64,000 nt of DNA, from the NCBI GenBank assembly GCA_031119475.1, contig JAVHXV010000005.1, positions 124,001-188,000 of the forward strand. The letters run 5' to 3'. The position numbers and the translations under genes are program-made. Positions 1-9,870 of the stretch are shown one piece after another. Within the stretch, counting starts at the first letter, position 1. Each line of letters opens with the position of its first letter. This stretch comes from Pedobacter sp. Lineage in GTDB: Bacteria; Bacteroidota; Bacteroidia; Sphingobacteriales; Sphingobacteriaceae. The notes under the pieces are model-generated. The model searched no databases and had not been told where the DNA came from. It saw nothing but the letters and a program-made list of their open reading frames with translations.

Positions 1-464
1 ACAATAAGCTAAATACTGCACATGAACAGATTGCCAGTTTAAGTGCAGCAAAAGAACAATTTGCACGCACAACTTCCAAACTTGAATTTGAAAGGGCGGG
101 AATGGAAAATAGGATTGCCATGACCGAGAGTGACGAATGGGCTACGGTAAAGTTGGCCGGTGTTAAAGAAACACCAGATGCCAAAATGCTGGTATACTGG
201 AACAAACGCAATAAAAATATCTTGATCAATTATGCGGCGATCAAACTGCCAGCCCCTGGGAAAGCACATGAGTATCAGTTATGGGCCCTAGTGGATGGGA
301 AACCTGTTAGCTTAGGGGTATTCGGCACCGACGAATCTGCCAAAGAGGCCGTAAAATCAATGGATGCAATTGATCATGCCCAAGCCTTCGCCGTTACCAT
401 CGAACCGCTAGGTGGAAGTGTTAATCCGACCATGGAAAAGATGGTGGTTATGGGGACGATTTAA
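1..464 (+). CDS. Anti-sigma factor, RskA-type C-terminal domain (5' partial)
   Basis: The reading frame is open from base 3, so this is the C-terminal part of a gene that starts before the window. About 33 residues upstream of the first internal Met look like a coiled coil (regular heptads with Ala, Leu, Gln and Glu). They are followed by a compact domain with motifs such as ESDEWATVKL, MLVYWNKRNK and YQLWALVDGKPVSLGVF. These match the periplasmic anti-sigma-K (RskA) C-terminal domain, which regulates an ECF sigma factor bound by the missing cytoplasmic part. Inference: the cognate sigma gene lies to the left of the window. The call is a family-level match from motifs. Confidence 0.75.
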   Translation, partial: NKLNTAHEQIASLSAAKEQFARTTSKLEFERAGMENRIAMTESDEWATVKLAGVKETPDAKMLVYWNKRNKNILINYAAIKLPAPGKAHEYQLWALVDGKPVSLGVFGTDESAKEAVKSMDAIDHAQAFAVTIEPLGGSVNPTMEKMVVMGTI

Positions 465-497
465 TTTTTCAGTTCTTCCAAAGGAACGCCTGCGGCG

Positions 498-526
498 CAG
501 TTGACAGTATTCAGTTAACAGTTATC
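498..526. repeat. Short AACTG-type repeat tract
   Basis: Between the convergent stops at 464 and 549 there are two copies of CAGTT(g/a)ACAG in a short run of variants. Read on the minus strand the word is AACTG, as in the tracts near 16.1, 28.9, 43.5 and 57.0 kb. Confidence 0.5.
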
Positions 527-548
527 TAAGCAGCAACCAACTAAACAA

Positions 549-2039
549 CTACTCCGCCAGTCTTTTCATCACTTTAGGTACTTCTGCGGCAACTTCGCTC
601 GCACTCACCACGAAACTATTTTTAGCTAATTTATCGCCTGCTTTGCCATGGAGATAAACGCCCAATATCGCGGCTTCGGCAGCAGGATAGCGCTGTGCCA
701 ATAATGCAGTGATTATTCCGGTCAATACATCTCCCATACCTCCCGATGCCATTGCAGGTCCACCAGTTGGATTGATGTGTATTTCGCCATTTGGCAAACA
801 GACAAAGGTATATTGGTTCTTGAGTACAATGATCACTCTTCGGTGTTGTGCCGCTATTTTCGCTGTATTTACTCTTTCCCACCAATTACGCTGCTCACCA
901 AAAATGCGGTCAAATTCTTTTAGGTGCGGTGTTAATATGCTATCGGCTGGCAAGAGATCCAACAAGTCTCTCCTTTTGGCTAAAATGTTCAGGCCATCGG
1001 CGTCGATTACCATGGGTTCCTTAAGTTCGATTAACTGCGACATTAACCGTTCCGCATCGTAATCATTACCCAGCCCGGGCCCAATGCCTATGGCCGTAAA
1101 TTTTTCCAGTATCCCTTCATCGATATTTGCAGAACAGTTCAGCGACATCACTTCTGGTAAAGCCGTATTTAGAGCAACCATTCCATTTTCTGGTAAGCAT
1201 ACTGTTGTGAGTCCTGCTCCCGTATGTAGACAGGCCTTTGCCGACAATAAGGCCGCACCCATGGTTGCAGTATTGCCCGCAATGAGCAGCGCATGTCCGT
1301 AAGTGCCCTTATGGGAAAAATTAGCCCTCGGCTTAATGAGTTTTTGAATCACACCCTTGTCTGTCATTTTCCAATTGCTTGGGCGGTTCTCTACGTACTG
1401 TTCGTCCAGCCCGATCTCCACAACCTTAAATCTTTTTAAGGCAGCCTGCGATTCTGGAAAGAAAAAATTGAGTTTAGGCCGCTGAAAAGAGATGACCACA
1501 TCAGCCTTTACGCCAAGATAGGGCGAAGACAAGGGGCCTTCTGCAAGCAGGCCTGTTGGCACATCAACAGCAATCACTTTGCTTTTCGACTGGTTAATCA
1601 GCTCGGCAATATTTGCCAAAAACCCTGTTAATGGTTTATTCAGGCCTGAGCCCAATATCGCATCGATAATGATGTCTGCCTCAAGTTTAAGGTCTGCAGC
1701 TTTATCAATGGTCTGTATTTGGACTTTTGCCTTGGAAAGCTGTTTTAGGTTTTGTTCAAAGTCGTCGCTGTATTTGACAGAAAGCTTGAGCAAGTAGACT
1801 TTAATTTGCTTGTACTTCTCAGCTTCGAGTAATCTGGCTATGGCCAAGCCATCGCCACCATTGTTTCCAGGCCCACAGACGATACTTATTTTGTTTGTCC
1901 TATCTGTACATTCTCTTTTAAAAACACCGACGAAGGCCTTTGCGGCGTTTTCCATCAGTTTGATTGAAAATATTGGCTTGTGCTTGATCGTATAAGCATC
2001 GGCTTCGCGCATTTGCGCAGCTGTAATCAGATTTGGCAT
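549..2039 (-). CDS. nnr: Bifunctional NAD(P)H-hydrate epimerase / ADP-dependent NAD(P)H-hydrate dehydratase
   Basis: A metabolite-repair enzyme that rescues hydrated NAD(P)H. The N-terminal YjeF_N domain (about residues 1-215) epimerises R- and S-NAD(P)HX. The C-terminal ribokinase-like domain (about 225-490) dehydrates S-NAD(P)HX using ADP. Visible motifs are GPGNNGGDG at residues 56-64 in the epimerase, TPHLKEFDRIFG in the kinase-like fold, and GGMGDVLTG from residue 433 near the nucleotide site. The length of 496 aa is normal for the fused form. It starts at an ATG and is convergent with the anti-sigma gene. No adjacent tsaE is seen, although that pairing is frequent in other bacteria. Confidence 0.95.
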   Translation of the reverse strand: MPNLITAAQMREADAYTIKHKPIFSIKLMENAAKAFVGVFKRECTDRTNKISIVCGPGNNGGDGLAIARLLEAEKYKQIKVYLLKLSVKYSDDFEQNLKQLSKAKVQIQTIDKAADLKLEADIIIDAILGSGLNKPLTGFLANIAELINQSKSKVIAVDVPTGLLAEGPLSSPYLGVKADVVISFQRPKLNFFFPESQAALKRFKVVEIGLDEQYVENRPSNWKMTDKGVIQKLIKPRANFSHKGTYGHALLIAGNTATMGAALLSAKACLHTGAGLTTVCLPENGMVALNTALPEVMSLNCSANIDEGILEKFTAIGIGPGLGNDYDAERLMSQLIELKEPMVIDADGLNILAKRRDLLDLLPADSILTPHLKEFDRIFGEQRNWWERVNTAKIAAQHRRVIIVLKNQYTFVCLPNGEIHINPTGGPAMASGGMGDVLTGIITALLAQRYPAAEAAILGVYLHGKAGDKLAKNSFVVSASEVAAEVPKVMKRLAE

Positions 2040-2148
2040 TTTGCAAGTGATATGAAAGATCCATGCGAATTTAATGCCAAGATTATTGTTTCCCGATAGT
2101 TTGATTCAGGAATACGCCTTAAGTCACTTTGAAATTGAAAACCTTGGC

Positions 2149-2556
2149 TCAGTTGGATTTGGCTGTCCAATTTAGGTTATAGGTATCGCAGGCCAAACCT
2201 GTAATGCTCATCCGGAATACACCATTGGCCTGTTTTCCGCTCACAGCTCCTTCGAGATTAAACCTAAATGCTGAAGAGCCTCCGTTTTCTGGCTCGGCGA
2301 TGGTGGCTTTTATCTTGCCATTGACGACGGCGAAACTGCTTTCAGGACCTGCTGTAATGTGTTCAGTCGAACCGCCACAGCGCCAATAGCCATTAAAGGT
2401 AAATTTTTGGATCTGTTTCCCATCTGGAGAAAGGACAAAGGAGAGCTTACCACCAGTATAGCCATTACTGAAAGTTCCGGTAAATTTTCTTTGTGCAAAA
2501 CAAGAGCCGCTAAAAACGAGCAAAATAAGGATTAGGAATGATTTAAATAATTTCAT
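2149..2556 (-). CDS. Small secreted protein of unknown function
   Basis: The most likely start is the ATG at 2556. It gives a signal peptide MKLFKSFLILILLVFSG followed by a Cys and then FAQ at the cleavage site, so the protein is exported, possibly as a lipoprotein (SGSC). The mature part of about 110 aa is rich in Gly, Ser and Phe. It contains alternating hydrophobic strands (FTGTFSNGYTGGKLSFVL, FTFNGYWRCGG, FRFNLEGAVSG), which suggests a small beta-sandwich. Two more Cys occur, at RCGG and LACD, and could form a disulfide. I do not recognise the family. It stands alone between the regulator gene and nnr. Confidence 0.65.
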   Translation of the reverse strand: MKLFKSFLILILLVFSGSCFAQRKFTGTFSNGYTGGKLSFVLSPDGKQIQKFTFNGYWRCGGSTEHITAGPESSFAVVNGKIKATIAEPENGGSSAFRFNLEGAVSGKQANGVFRMSITGLACDTYNLNWTAKSN

Positions 2557-2645
2557 TGGAATGATTGTTTGTAATTCCAAAGAAACTGGATTTTTGAACG
2601 CCAGATATCCCCATCACTAGGTATTTTATAGTGATATTAGTTTGA

Positions 2646-3287
2646 TCAGGGAATAATCTGATGTTTTCGGGCATAATTGATGAGCCCGATCACAGATTTT
2701 GCAGCAGTTTTACGCCAGATGTTCTTACGATGGGTTTCCACTGTATGTGCAGAAATGAAGAGCCGTTCGCTGATCTCCGCGGTCGTGTTTTCTTCTACAA
2801 TCAGTTTAATGATCTCGATTTCACGTGGCGAAAGGTTATGGAGCTTTTCTTGCTTTGTCATTTTTACTGCGCTTAGATAGCTGGGCGCAAGCGATTCCTG
2901 GATGTAAGTTTCGTTGGCAAGTACTTTTGTTATCGCCCTGAGCAGTTCTTCATTCTTTACATTCTTTAAGAGATAACCCGAAGCTCCAGCTTTCAATAAA
3001 TTGGCGATGTGGAAATTATCATCATACATAGAAAGCACAATGATTTTTATTTGCGGATACTTTTCTTTGACCATGCGCGTGAGGTCAAGTCCAGACCTAT
3101 TTCCCATATTGATGTCGGTCAACAATACATCTGGCTGCTTAACCTTGAGATATTGTTCTGCCATTTCTACAGAATTTGCCTTACCGATGACACAGATGTT
3201 TGCTGATCGCTGTAGAATGGCCTCTATTCCATCCATGAGGATATCGTGGTCATCTACCAAAAAAACCTTGATCTTATCTAACACCAT
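2646..3287 (-). CDS. Response regulator, NarL/LuxR family
   Basis: A two-component transcription factor. The receiver domain spans residues 6-125, with the acidic pair at D12-D13, phospho-acceptor D58 in LLTDINMG and the conserved Lys at K108. A LuxR-type helix-turn-helix occupies about residues 150-213 (LSPREIEIIKLI, then FISAHTVETHRKNIWRK). The gene follows the histidine kinase with only 2 bp between them, so the pair is cotranscribed and is almost certainly a cognate system. The target genes are not visible. The small secreted protein immediately downstream is a possible one. Confidence 0.93.
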   Translation of the reverse strand: MVLDKIKVFLVDDHDILMDGIEAILQRSANICVIGKANSVEMAEQYLKVKQPDVLLTDINMGNRSGLDLTRMVKEKYPQIKIIVLSMYDDNFHIANLLKAGASGYLLKNVKNEELLRAITKVLANETYIQESLAPSYLSAVKMTKQEKLHNLSPREIEIIKLIVEENTTAEISERLFISAHTVETHRKNIWRKTAAKSVIGLINYARKHQIIP

Positions 3288-3289
3288 AT

Positions 3290-5218
3290 CTAACTCTTCT
3301 TACGCTGTGGCGACCTAAATTTGAGGATGGATGTTGTTCCTTTTCCCAATGTCGTATCGATTTCAAAAATACCTTCATAAAGCTTGATCCTGCTCTCCAG
3401 GTTTTTAAGTCCAAGCCCCGGTTTTAGCAATTGCTGATCAAAACCTTGCCCATCATCCTCTACCATCAGTAATGCTTCATCACTGTTGATAACCAGGTGC
3501 ACGTTTACCTCACTGGCCTGCGCATGTTTGAGTACGTTATTGGTCAATTCCTGGAAAGCCCTGTACAATACGACAGCCAGCATATCATCAATGTCCTCAA
3601 ATTCCACATGCTCGAATACCGTAAACTTTGTTTGGGCATTGGCTTCGTTCAAACGGGCTACACTTTGGGCGATTGCGTTCGACAGACCAAAATGCAGCAA
3701 CAATTCTGGTGTCATCTGGTGCGAAACTCCCCTTACCTCCTGAGCGGCCTGATCCAAGAGTGCGTCTACCTTTGCGAGCACATTTTCACTTCCAGCTGCA
3801 TTTTTTAACTGGAGTGATGCGGCCGCCAAAATCTGGCAGACCCCATCGTGGAGGTCACCAGCTATTCGCCTGCGTTCATTTTCTTCAGTCTGCATAATGG
3901 CCAGGGTACGGTTGCGCTGCTCGTTTAATTGTTCCAATGCCAATCGGGTCCTGTACCTGCTTCGGGTAAGGTAAAATAAATAAAGCCCGCTGGCGGTGAG
4001 CACAACTAAACTTGCCAATAAAATGATCAGCCATTTTTGCTTATTGCTCAAACTGAGGTTATTTTCTAGGTTTTGCTTTTTTAATTTCAGGTTTTCAGAA
4101 ATTTTCTTTTCTGTAGCAAACTTCACCTGGAGCTCGGCAAGTGCCTTGCTGTAATTTCCGGTTCCGGTGCTGTCTCGGTGCGCGAGCAGTTTTTGGTAAT
4201 ATTTAGTGGCATTTTTGTAATCGCCTGTGGCCTGAAAGCCATTGGCCAGTGCTTCATAGGCATTTGCCAATTTGAGATCAATTTTGTTGACATAGCTGAT
4301 GGCCTCGGCCTTTTTTGCATACAAGATTGCCTGTTGCGGCTGGTTGATTTTGTGATAGACATCGGCCAATTCCAGGTAATCGGATGCCAACATGGATGGA
4401 TCTTCAACCTTTTCGCGCGCTGTACTGGCCTGTTTTAGGTAGAGGATGGCTTCGTTAAATTTGCCTTGCTGATATTTGCTCCTGGCCAAGATATTCAATC
4501 CATTCGCCAGATCGACATTGCTTCCTGAAGCTCTGGCCGATTCGATCCCCATCTCAGCGTATTTCGTCGCGGCCTTATAATTGGATAACATGTTGTAACA
4601 GGAAGCGATGTTGCACAGTACCGTTGCCCGATTGTTGTAGGTCTTGTGCGGATTGAGCTGTAGCACGTCAAAAAACACTTTAATCGCCTGTTGTGGCTTT
4701 GAATCTTCCATGTATGCCCAACCAATGCTGATCATTGCACCTGTTTTGCTGGAGTAGTCCTTTTTTTGTTCGGCAATTTTAATGGCTGTACTAAATTGTT
4801 GAACCGCAAGATCAAATTGGGTCTTTTTTACATAGCATTGTCCTTTTAAGATGTAAAACTTAATTTCTGCAGGATCTTTTGGCAAATCCTGGAAATTTCG
4901 GATGGCAAAGTCGATGGTTTTGATGCACTCATCTGCCGAGCCATGACGATAGGTTAGCCATGCCTTGAAAAATGAAGTCTCGATGATTCCATGCCTATAT
5001 TTTTCTGCTGTCGACAGTTTTTCGATTTTGGCAATCTGTTGTCTGGCCTTTCCCTCATCACTGCGCATGAGTAGGGGTACTTGTGCAATGAGGCTATCGA
5101 TAGCATTCAGCTGCAGATTTTTTTTTGACTGGGCATGTGCAAAGTTTCCTATCGAAAAAACAAGTAGGAGCGAAATGCTCAGACACAGCTTTGGCAAAGA
5201 TTTGAAGAAAATGAGCAT
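3290..5218 (-). CDS. TPR-containing sensor histidine kinase (HisKA_3/HPK7 type)
   Basis: I place the start at the ATG at 5218, directly before a signal or membrane anchor (LIFFKSLPKLCLSISLLLVF). Upstream only a TTG extends the frame. About residues 70-370 are a series of TPR repeats predicted to lie in the periplasm, for example the YKAATKYAEMGIESA unit. They are followed by a membrane helix (about 393-415), a short coiled coil, a HisKA_3 dimerisation domain with phospho-acceptor His near residue 457 (RRIAGDLHDGVCQ), an N box (ELTNNVLKHA) and a G box (VEDDGQGFD, GLGLKNLESR). The product is about 642 aa. The gene lies just upstream of its LuxR-type partner. The ligand is unknown; TPRs suggest protein or peptide sensing. 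Confidence 0.92.
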   Translation of the reverse strand: MLIFFKSLPKLCLSISLLLVFSIGNFAHAQSKKNLQLNAIDSLIAQVPLLMRSDEGKARQQIAKIEKLSTAEKYRHGIIETSFFKAWLTYRHGSADECIKTIDFAIRNFQDLPKDPAEIKFYILKGQCYVKKTQFDLAVQQFSTAIKIAEQKKDYSSKTGAMISIGWAYMEDSKPQQAIKVFFDVLQLNPHKTYNNRATVLCNIASCYNMLSNYKAATKYAEMGIESARASGSNVDLANGLNILARSKYQQGKFNEAILYLKQASTAREKVEDPSMLASDYLELADVYHKINQPQQAILYAKKAEAISYVNKIDLKLANAYEALANGFQATGDYKNATKYYQKLLAHRDSTGTGNYSKALAELQVKFATEKKISENLKLKKQNLENNLSLSNKQKWLIILLASLVVLTASGLYLFYLTRSRYRTRLALEQLNEQRNRTLAIMQTEENERRRIAGDLHDGVCQILAAASLQLKNAAGSENVLAKVDALLDQAAQEVRGVSHQMTPELLLHFGLSNAIAQSVARLNEANAQTKFTVFEHVEFEDIDDMLAVVLYRAFQELTNNVLKHAQASEVNVHLVINSDEALLMVEDDGQGFDQQLLKPGLGLKNLESRIKLYEGIFEIDTTLGKGTTSILKFRSPQRKKS

Positions 5219-5283
5219 CTGGAGCGAAAATTGATACCCTAATCTAAACAATTATCCATTATTGCCAAACAACACTTTAGAAT

Positions 5284-8133
5284 TTATGACTGGCCCATTT
5301 CTTTTTTAAGGAATTTGCCAGTCAGGCTGATCGGATTTTGGATCAGTCCCTCTGGAGTACCCTCAAAAATAATCCTACCTCCACCAGCACCACCTTCTTC
5401 GCCGAGGTCGATTACCCAATCTGCAACCTTTACTACATCTAGGTTATGTTCAATAACGAGCACGGTATTGCCCTTTTCTACCAATTCATTCAAGACGCCC
5501 AACAGTACGTTAATATCCTCGAAATGGAGGCCTGTTGTAGGCTCATCCAAAATGTAGAAGGTTTTCCCGGTATCTTTTTTAGAGAGTTCTGTGGCCAGTT
5601 TTACACGTTGTGCTTCTCCACCAGATAAAGTAGTTGATGACTGTCCCAATCGGATGTAGCCCAAGCCAACATCGTTCAGGGTCTTGATTTTGCGATAGAT
5701 GGCCGGCATGTGCTCAAAGAATGCACAAGCTTCTTCAATGCTCATATCGAGCACATCGCTGATTGATTTTCCACGGTACCTTACTTCGAGTGTTTCCCGG
5801 TTGTATCTTCTGCCGCCACATTCCTCGCACGGAACGGCCACATCTGGCAAGAAATTCATTTCGATTACCTTCATGCCGGCTCCCTGGCAGGTTTCACAAC
5901 GTCCACCTTTAACGTTAAATGAAAAACGCCCAGGCTTGTAGCCACGGATCTTCGCCTCTGGCAAGAGCACAAATAAATTTCTGATATCTGAGAAAACGCC
6001 GGTATAGGTGGATGGATTTGACCTTGGTGTCCTACCAATAGGCGCCTGGTCAATTTCGATCACCTTATCGATTTCTTTTAGGCCATTGATCTTTTCGTAA
6101 GGAAGCGGACTTTTCTTAGCCCTAAAAAAATGATGGTTTAGGATCGGATATAAAGTTTCTGTAATCAGGCTTGATTTTCCACTACCAGAAACCCCAGTTA
6201 CCGCAATAAATTTCCCCAAAGGAAAATCGATGGAAACATCTTTGAGGTTATGCCCACTCGCCTTGATGATCGATAATTTATGTCCATTTCCCTTGCGACG
6301 TTTTTTTGGCACTTCGATTCCTTTTTTGCCATTGAGATAGGCAGCTGTGAGCGTTCCAGATTTTAAGATATCTGTCGCCGTTCCTTCTGCCACAACTTCT
6401 CCGCCGTGCACTCCTGCTGCAGGGCCGATGTCAATCACATGATCGGCTTCCAAAATCATGTCCTTATCATGCTCAACGACCAAAACGGTGTTTCCCAGAT
6501 CACGAAGGTTCTTTAAGGCACTGATCAATCTTTCGTTGTCACGCTGATGGAGTCCGATACTTGGTTCGTCCAAAATGTACATCACATTCATCAGCTGTGA
6601 ACCAATCTGTGTGGCCAATCTGATGCGCTGTGCCTCACCTCCCGAAAGGGTACGTGCCGTACGGTCGAGAGAAAGGTAAGTTAGTCCAACATCGGTCAAA
6701 AAACCGATCCTTGCCCTAATTTCTTTTAAGATTTCCTTGGCAATGATATGCTGTCTTTCATTGAGGCGTTCTTCTACTGTTGCAAACCAGCTCTTGAGCC
6801 CCAGGATATCCATTTCAGCCAATTCGAAAATATTTTTGCCATCTATCTTAAAGTGCAGGCTTTCTTGTTTCAGCCTTGCGCCGCTACATACCGGGCACGT
6901 TTTCAGTTTTCTGAAAGCATCCATATCATCTGCATTTGCGGTATCGCTTCTACGGTCCTGCTGTTCCTCTAAAAGTTTAATGATTCCATCGAAGGTAATC
7001 TGATAATTCTGGACGTTCCACTTATTATATTCTACCGCTACGCTCAACAGTTCGTTGGATCCGTTCAAGATCAGATCAATGTGCTCATCGCTCAGTTTTT
7101 CAAGTGGAGAGGAAAGCGAAAAATTGTATTTCTTGGCCAGTGCCTTCAACACTTGGAACATCCACACATCACGGTATTCTCCCAAAGGTGCCAAACCACC
7201 ATTGATGATGCTCAGTTTCATGTTTGGCATTACCGATTCCTTATCGACAACGAAGATATAGCCCAAACCATCGCAACGTTCACAGGCACCATAGGGCGAA
7301 TTGAAAGAAAAGCTGTTTGGCTGTGGTTCATCGTATGAAATACCTGTGCTAGGGCACATCAGAAATTTACTGAAATGGGCCACATTGTTATCCTTGTCGC
7401 TAATCTTAATGATCCCCTTGCCCAGGCGCATGGCCGTTTGTATGCTGTCCAATAAACGTTTATGGTCTTTTTGGTCGATAATCAAACGGTCTACTACGAT
7501 TTCGATGTCGTGGATCTTGTAACGATCTACCTGCATTTTTGGTGCCAGATCCTGTATCTCCCCATCTACCCGTACTTTTACATATCCCTGTTTACGGATC
7601 TGCTCAAACAACTCGCGGTAATGGCCTTTCCTTCCCTTCACCACCGGGGCAAGGATATTAACTGCAGCGGAGTCAAATTTATGGTAGATATTCTTTAAAA
7701 TCTGGTCCTCGCTCATGCGTTCCATCTTCTCTCCCGTATTGTAGGAGAAGGCATCGGCCACGCGCGCAAAGAGCAGGCGCATAAAATCGTAGATTTCGGT
7801 AATTGTGCCGACTGTTGAACGTGGGTTCTTGCTGGTCGTTTTCTGTTCGATCGCAATAACCGGGCTAAGACCAGAAACCTTATCGACATCAGGACGCTCC
7901 ATACCGCCCATAAATTGGCGCGAATAGGCGCTAAAAGTTTCCATGTAGCGTCTCTGGCCTTCGGCATAAATGGTATCGAAAGCCAAAGACGACTTCCCAC
8001 TCCCACTTAGGCCAGTAATGACCACCAGTTTGTTCCTTGGAAAACTAACATCGATATTCTTCAGGTTATGTACCCTTGCGCCATAAACTTCTACATCTTT
8101 TTGCTCGCCCAGGTCTACATGATTTTCGCTCAT
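5284..8133 (-). CDS. uvrA: UvrABC excinuclease subunit A
   Basis: The damage-recognition ATPase of nucleotide excision repair. Two ABC modules are visible. The first has Walker [10 protein letters not shown] and signature [12 protein letters not shown]; the second has Walker [11 protein letters not shown] and signature [12 protein letters not shown], each with a DEP Walker B. The second zinc module has two CxxC pairs (CETCQG, CEECGG). The first has CERC but a CPST sequence where many UvrA proteins have CPxC. The ATG at 8133 gives 949 aa. A TTG 36 bases upstream also keeps the frame open, but it overlaps a promoter element at 8167-8174, so the ATG is preferred. The neighbours are unrelated. 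Confidence 0.97.
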   Translation of the reverse strand: MSENHVDLGEQKDVEVYGARVHNLKNIDVSFPRNKLVVITGLSGSGKSSLAFDTIYAEGQRRYMETFSAYSRQFMGGMERPDVDKVSGLSPVIAIEQKTTSKNPRSTVGTITEIYDFMRLLFARVADAFSYNTGEKMERMSEDQILKNIYHKFDSAAVNILAPVVKGRKGHYRELFEQIRKQGYVKVRVDGEIQDLAPKMQVDRYKIHDIEIVVDRLIIDQKDHKRLLDSIQTAMRLGKGIIKISDKDNNVAHFSKFLMCPSTGISYDEPQPNSFSFNSPYGACERCDGLGYIFVVDKESVMPNMKLSIINGGLAPLGEYRDVWMFQVLKALAKKYNFSLSSPLEKLSDEHIDLILNGSNELLSVAVEYNKWNVQNYQITFDGIIKLLEEQQDRRSDTANADDMDAFRKLKTCPVCSGARLKQESLHFKIDGKNIFELAEMDILGLKSWFATVEERLNERQHIIAKEILKEIRARIGFLTDVGLTYLSLDRTARTLSGGEAQRIRLATQIGSQLMNVMYILDEPSIGLHQRDNERLISALKNLRDLGNTVLVVEHDKDMILEADHVIDIGPAAGVHGGEVVAEGTATDILKSGTLTAAYLNGKKGIEVPKKRRKGNGHKLSIIKASGHNLKDVSIDFPLGKFIAVTGVSGSGKSSLITETLYPILNHHFFRAKKSPLPYEKINGLKEIDKVIEIDQAPIGRTPRSNPSTYTGVFSDIRNLFVLLPEAKIRGYKPGRFSFNVKGGRCETCQGAGMKVIEMNFLPDVAVPCEECGGRRYNRETLEVRYRGKSISDVLDMSIEEACAFFEHMPAIYRKIKTLNDVGLGYIRLGQSSTTLSGGEAQRVKLATELSKKDTGKTFYILDEPTTGLHFEDINVLLGVLNELVEKGNTVLVIEHNLDVVKVADWVIDLGEEGGAGGGRIIFEGTPEGLIQNPISLTGKFLKKEMGQS

Positions 8134-8166
8134 AAATTGTCCGTTCTCAGTATTAAAAATAGCCTG

Positions 8167-8174
8167 CAAAAATA
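8167..8174 (-). promoter_or_regulatory. Probable uvrA promoter -7 element
   Basis: On the minus strand this reads TATTTTTG, a perfect match to the Bacteroidota -7 consensus TAnnTTTG. It lies 33 nt before the uvrA ATG. No convincing TTG is found at the usual distance upstream. It implies a short leader and argues against the TTG start. Confidence 0.45.
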
Positions 8175-8577
8175 ACGAATTTTAAGGAGAAAAGCTACTG
8201 ATATCCAATCCTTAAAAACCTTTTCCTGTCACTATTTGGTGAAAATGCAATCCCTTTACTGCTTTAACATTTGGTACTCCCTTTTGTTTATCAAACCGAT
8301 TACGCTGCGTAAATCATAACTGCAGTTAACATGACCATCAATCTGCTTTTTTTAGCGCCCGAATAGCCATCATTAGCGGCAGCTTTGATCAAGGCCAATC
8401 CTCCACGTGTGCAATCTTTTTGCTTCCTGGCTCAGACCTTTAGAACTGAATTGACTTAGGCCTATGCAGCAACTAATGACGGATATATTTGGAACGCAAG
8501 AAAAATAAGGATAGTTTTGAGGGAGCAAACATCTTGTGCAAAGCGATGTTGTTTTTACGAACTAGCCACAAAAAATT
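8175..8577. other. Intergenic region upstream of fabV
   Basis: About 400 bases between the divergent uvrA and fabV genes hold no plausible coding frame or RNA gene. The only element I can point to is TATATTTG at 8484-8491 on the plus strand, a perfect TAnnTTTG match about 86 nt before the fabV ATG. This would leave a leader of roughly 80 nt. No -33 TTTG is at the standard distance. The rest shows no repeat or hairpin that I could see. Confidence 0.35.
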
Positions 8578-9783
8578 ATGATTATTGAACCTAGAATGCG
8601 AGGATTTATATGTTTGACCGCACATCCAAAGGGCTGTGAGCAGAACATTGTCAATCAGATCAATTATATCAGGTCAAAGGGGCCGATCGACGGTCCAAAA
8701 AATGTATTGGTTATTGGTGCATCGACCGGATTCGGACTAGCATCGAGGATTACGAGTGCCTTTGGCTCATCAGCAGCTACCATAGGCGTATATTTTGAAA
8801 AACCGCCAAAAGAAGGAAAAACCGCCTCACCTGGCTGGTACAATACCGCCGCATTTGAAAATGAGGCCCAAAGAGCTGGTCTCTACGCCAAGAGCATTAA
8901 TGGTGATGCTTTTTCTGATGAAGTAAAGCAGCAGACCATTGACCTGATCAAGGCAGATCTTGGAAAAATTGATCTGGTGATCTATAGTCTGGCATCGCCC
9001 GTCCGCACCAATCCGAAGACAGGAATTACCCATCGCTCTACACTTAAGCCAATTGGCGGAACATTTAGCGATAAAACGGTTGATTTCCACACAGGAATTG
9101 TATCTGAGGTTTCCATCGAGCCTGCCAATGAAGAGGAGATTGAAAATACGGTGGCCGTAATGGGCGGCGAAGACTGGGAAATGTGGATCGACGCGCTGAA
9201 ACAGGCTGAAGTACTGGCTGATGGATTTACGACTGTGGCCTATTCATACATTGGCCCTGCCGTTACCGAAGCGGTATACAGAAAAGGTACGATCGGCCGT
9301 GCAAAAGACCATCTGGAGGCTACGGCATTTACCATAACCGATAAATTGAAAGAAATCAACGGAAAAGCTTATGTATCAGTCAACAAGGCATTGGTTACGC
9401 AGGCGAGCTCTGCAATTCCAGTAATTCCGTTATATATTTCCTTGTTGTACAAGATCATGAAGGAGGAAGGCATCCACGAAGGCTGCATCGAGCAGATCCA
9501 ACGACTTTTCCAGAACAGGCTGTATGCTGGCGATGTGGTACCGGTAGACGATAAGGGAAGGATCAGGATTGATGATTGGGAAATGCGCGAAGATGTCCAG
9601 GAACGCGTTGCTTCACTATGGAAAGAGGCTACTACCGAAAGCTTACCTGAAATTGGCGATCTTGCCGGCTATAAAACAGATTTTCTTAATCTTTTTGGCT
9701 TTGATGTAGTTGGCGTTGATTATGGTGCCGAGGCTGATGAAATGGTAGAAATCCCTGGATTGGTAGAAAGTGATTCCAATTAG
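8578..9783 (+). CDS. fabV: Trans-2-enoyl-ACP/CoA reductase FabV
   Basis: This enzyme catalyses the last step of each fatty-acid elongation cycle, NADH-dependent reduction of enoyl-ACP. It is the triclosan-insensitive isozyme unrelated in length to FabI. The 401-aa product starts MIIEPRMRGF and has the cofactor loop GASTGFG at residues 47-53. The catalytic Tyr and Lys have the FabV spacing of eight residues (Y234 and K243), which separates it from FabI (six). Length and order of motifs match the family throughout. It is monocistronic or cotranscribed with the pirin 87 bases downstream, with a perfect inverted repeat in between. Confidence 0.96.
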   Translation: MIIEPRMRGFICLTAHPKGCEQNIVNQINYIRSKGPIDGPKNVLVIGASTGFGLASRITSAFGSSAATIGVYFEKPPKEGKTASPGWYNTAAFENEAQRAGLYAKSINGDAFSDEVKQQTIDLIKADLGKIDLVIYSLASPVRTNPKTGITHRSTLKPIGGTFSDKTVDFHTGIVSEVSIEPANEEEIENTVAVMGGEDWEMWIDALKQAEVLADGFTTVAYSYIGPAVTEAVYRKGTIGRAKDHLEATAFTITDKLKEINGKAYVSVNKALVTQASSAIPVIPLYISLLYKIMKEEGIHEGCIEQIQRLFQNRLYAGDVVPVDDKGRIRIDDWEMREDVQERVASLWKEATTESLPEIGDLAGYKTDFLNLFGFDVVGVDYGAEADEMVEIPGLVESDSN

Positions 9784-9818
9784 TTGTCGGCGAATTGGCA
9801 AATTTGAAAAGAGATCAG

Positions 9819-9854
9819 GCAACCTCGCAGGTTCTGTAGAACCTGCGAGGTTGC
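9819..9854. repeat. Perfect 17-bp inverted repeat
   Basis: The arms 9819-9835 (GCAACCTCGCAGGTTCT) and 9838-9854 are exact reverse complements with only a 2-nt centre. It lies between fabV and the pirin gene. There is no T-run after it, so it is more likely a palindromic repeat of REP type than a simple terminator. Confidence 0.8.
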
Positions 9855-9870
9855 AGGCAAGCACTCCTAG

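Noticed and set aside
8134..8169. Longer uvrA start at a TTG
   Set aside because: The TTG lies in the TATTTTTG promoter box; the ATG at 8133 gives the normal length.
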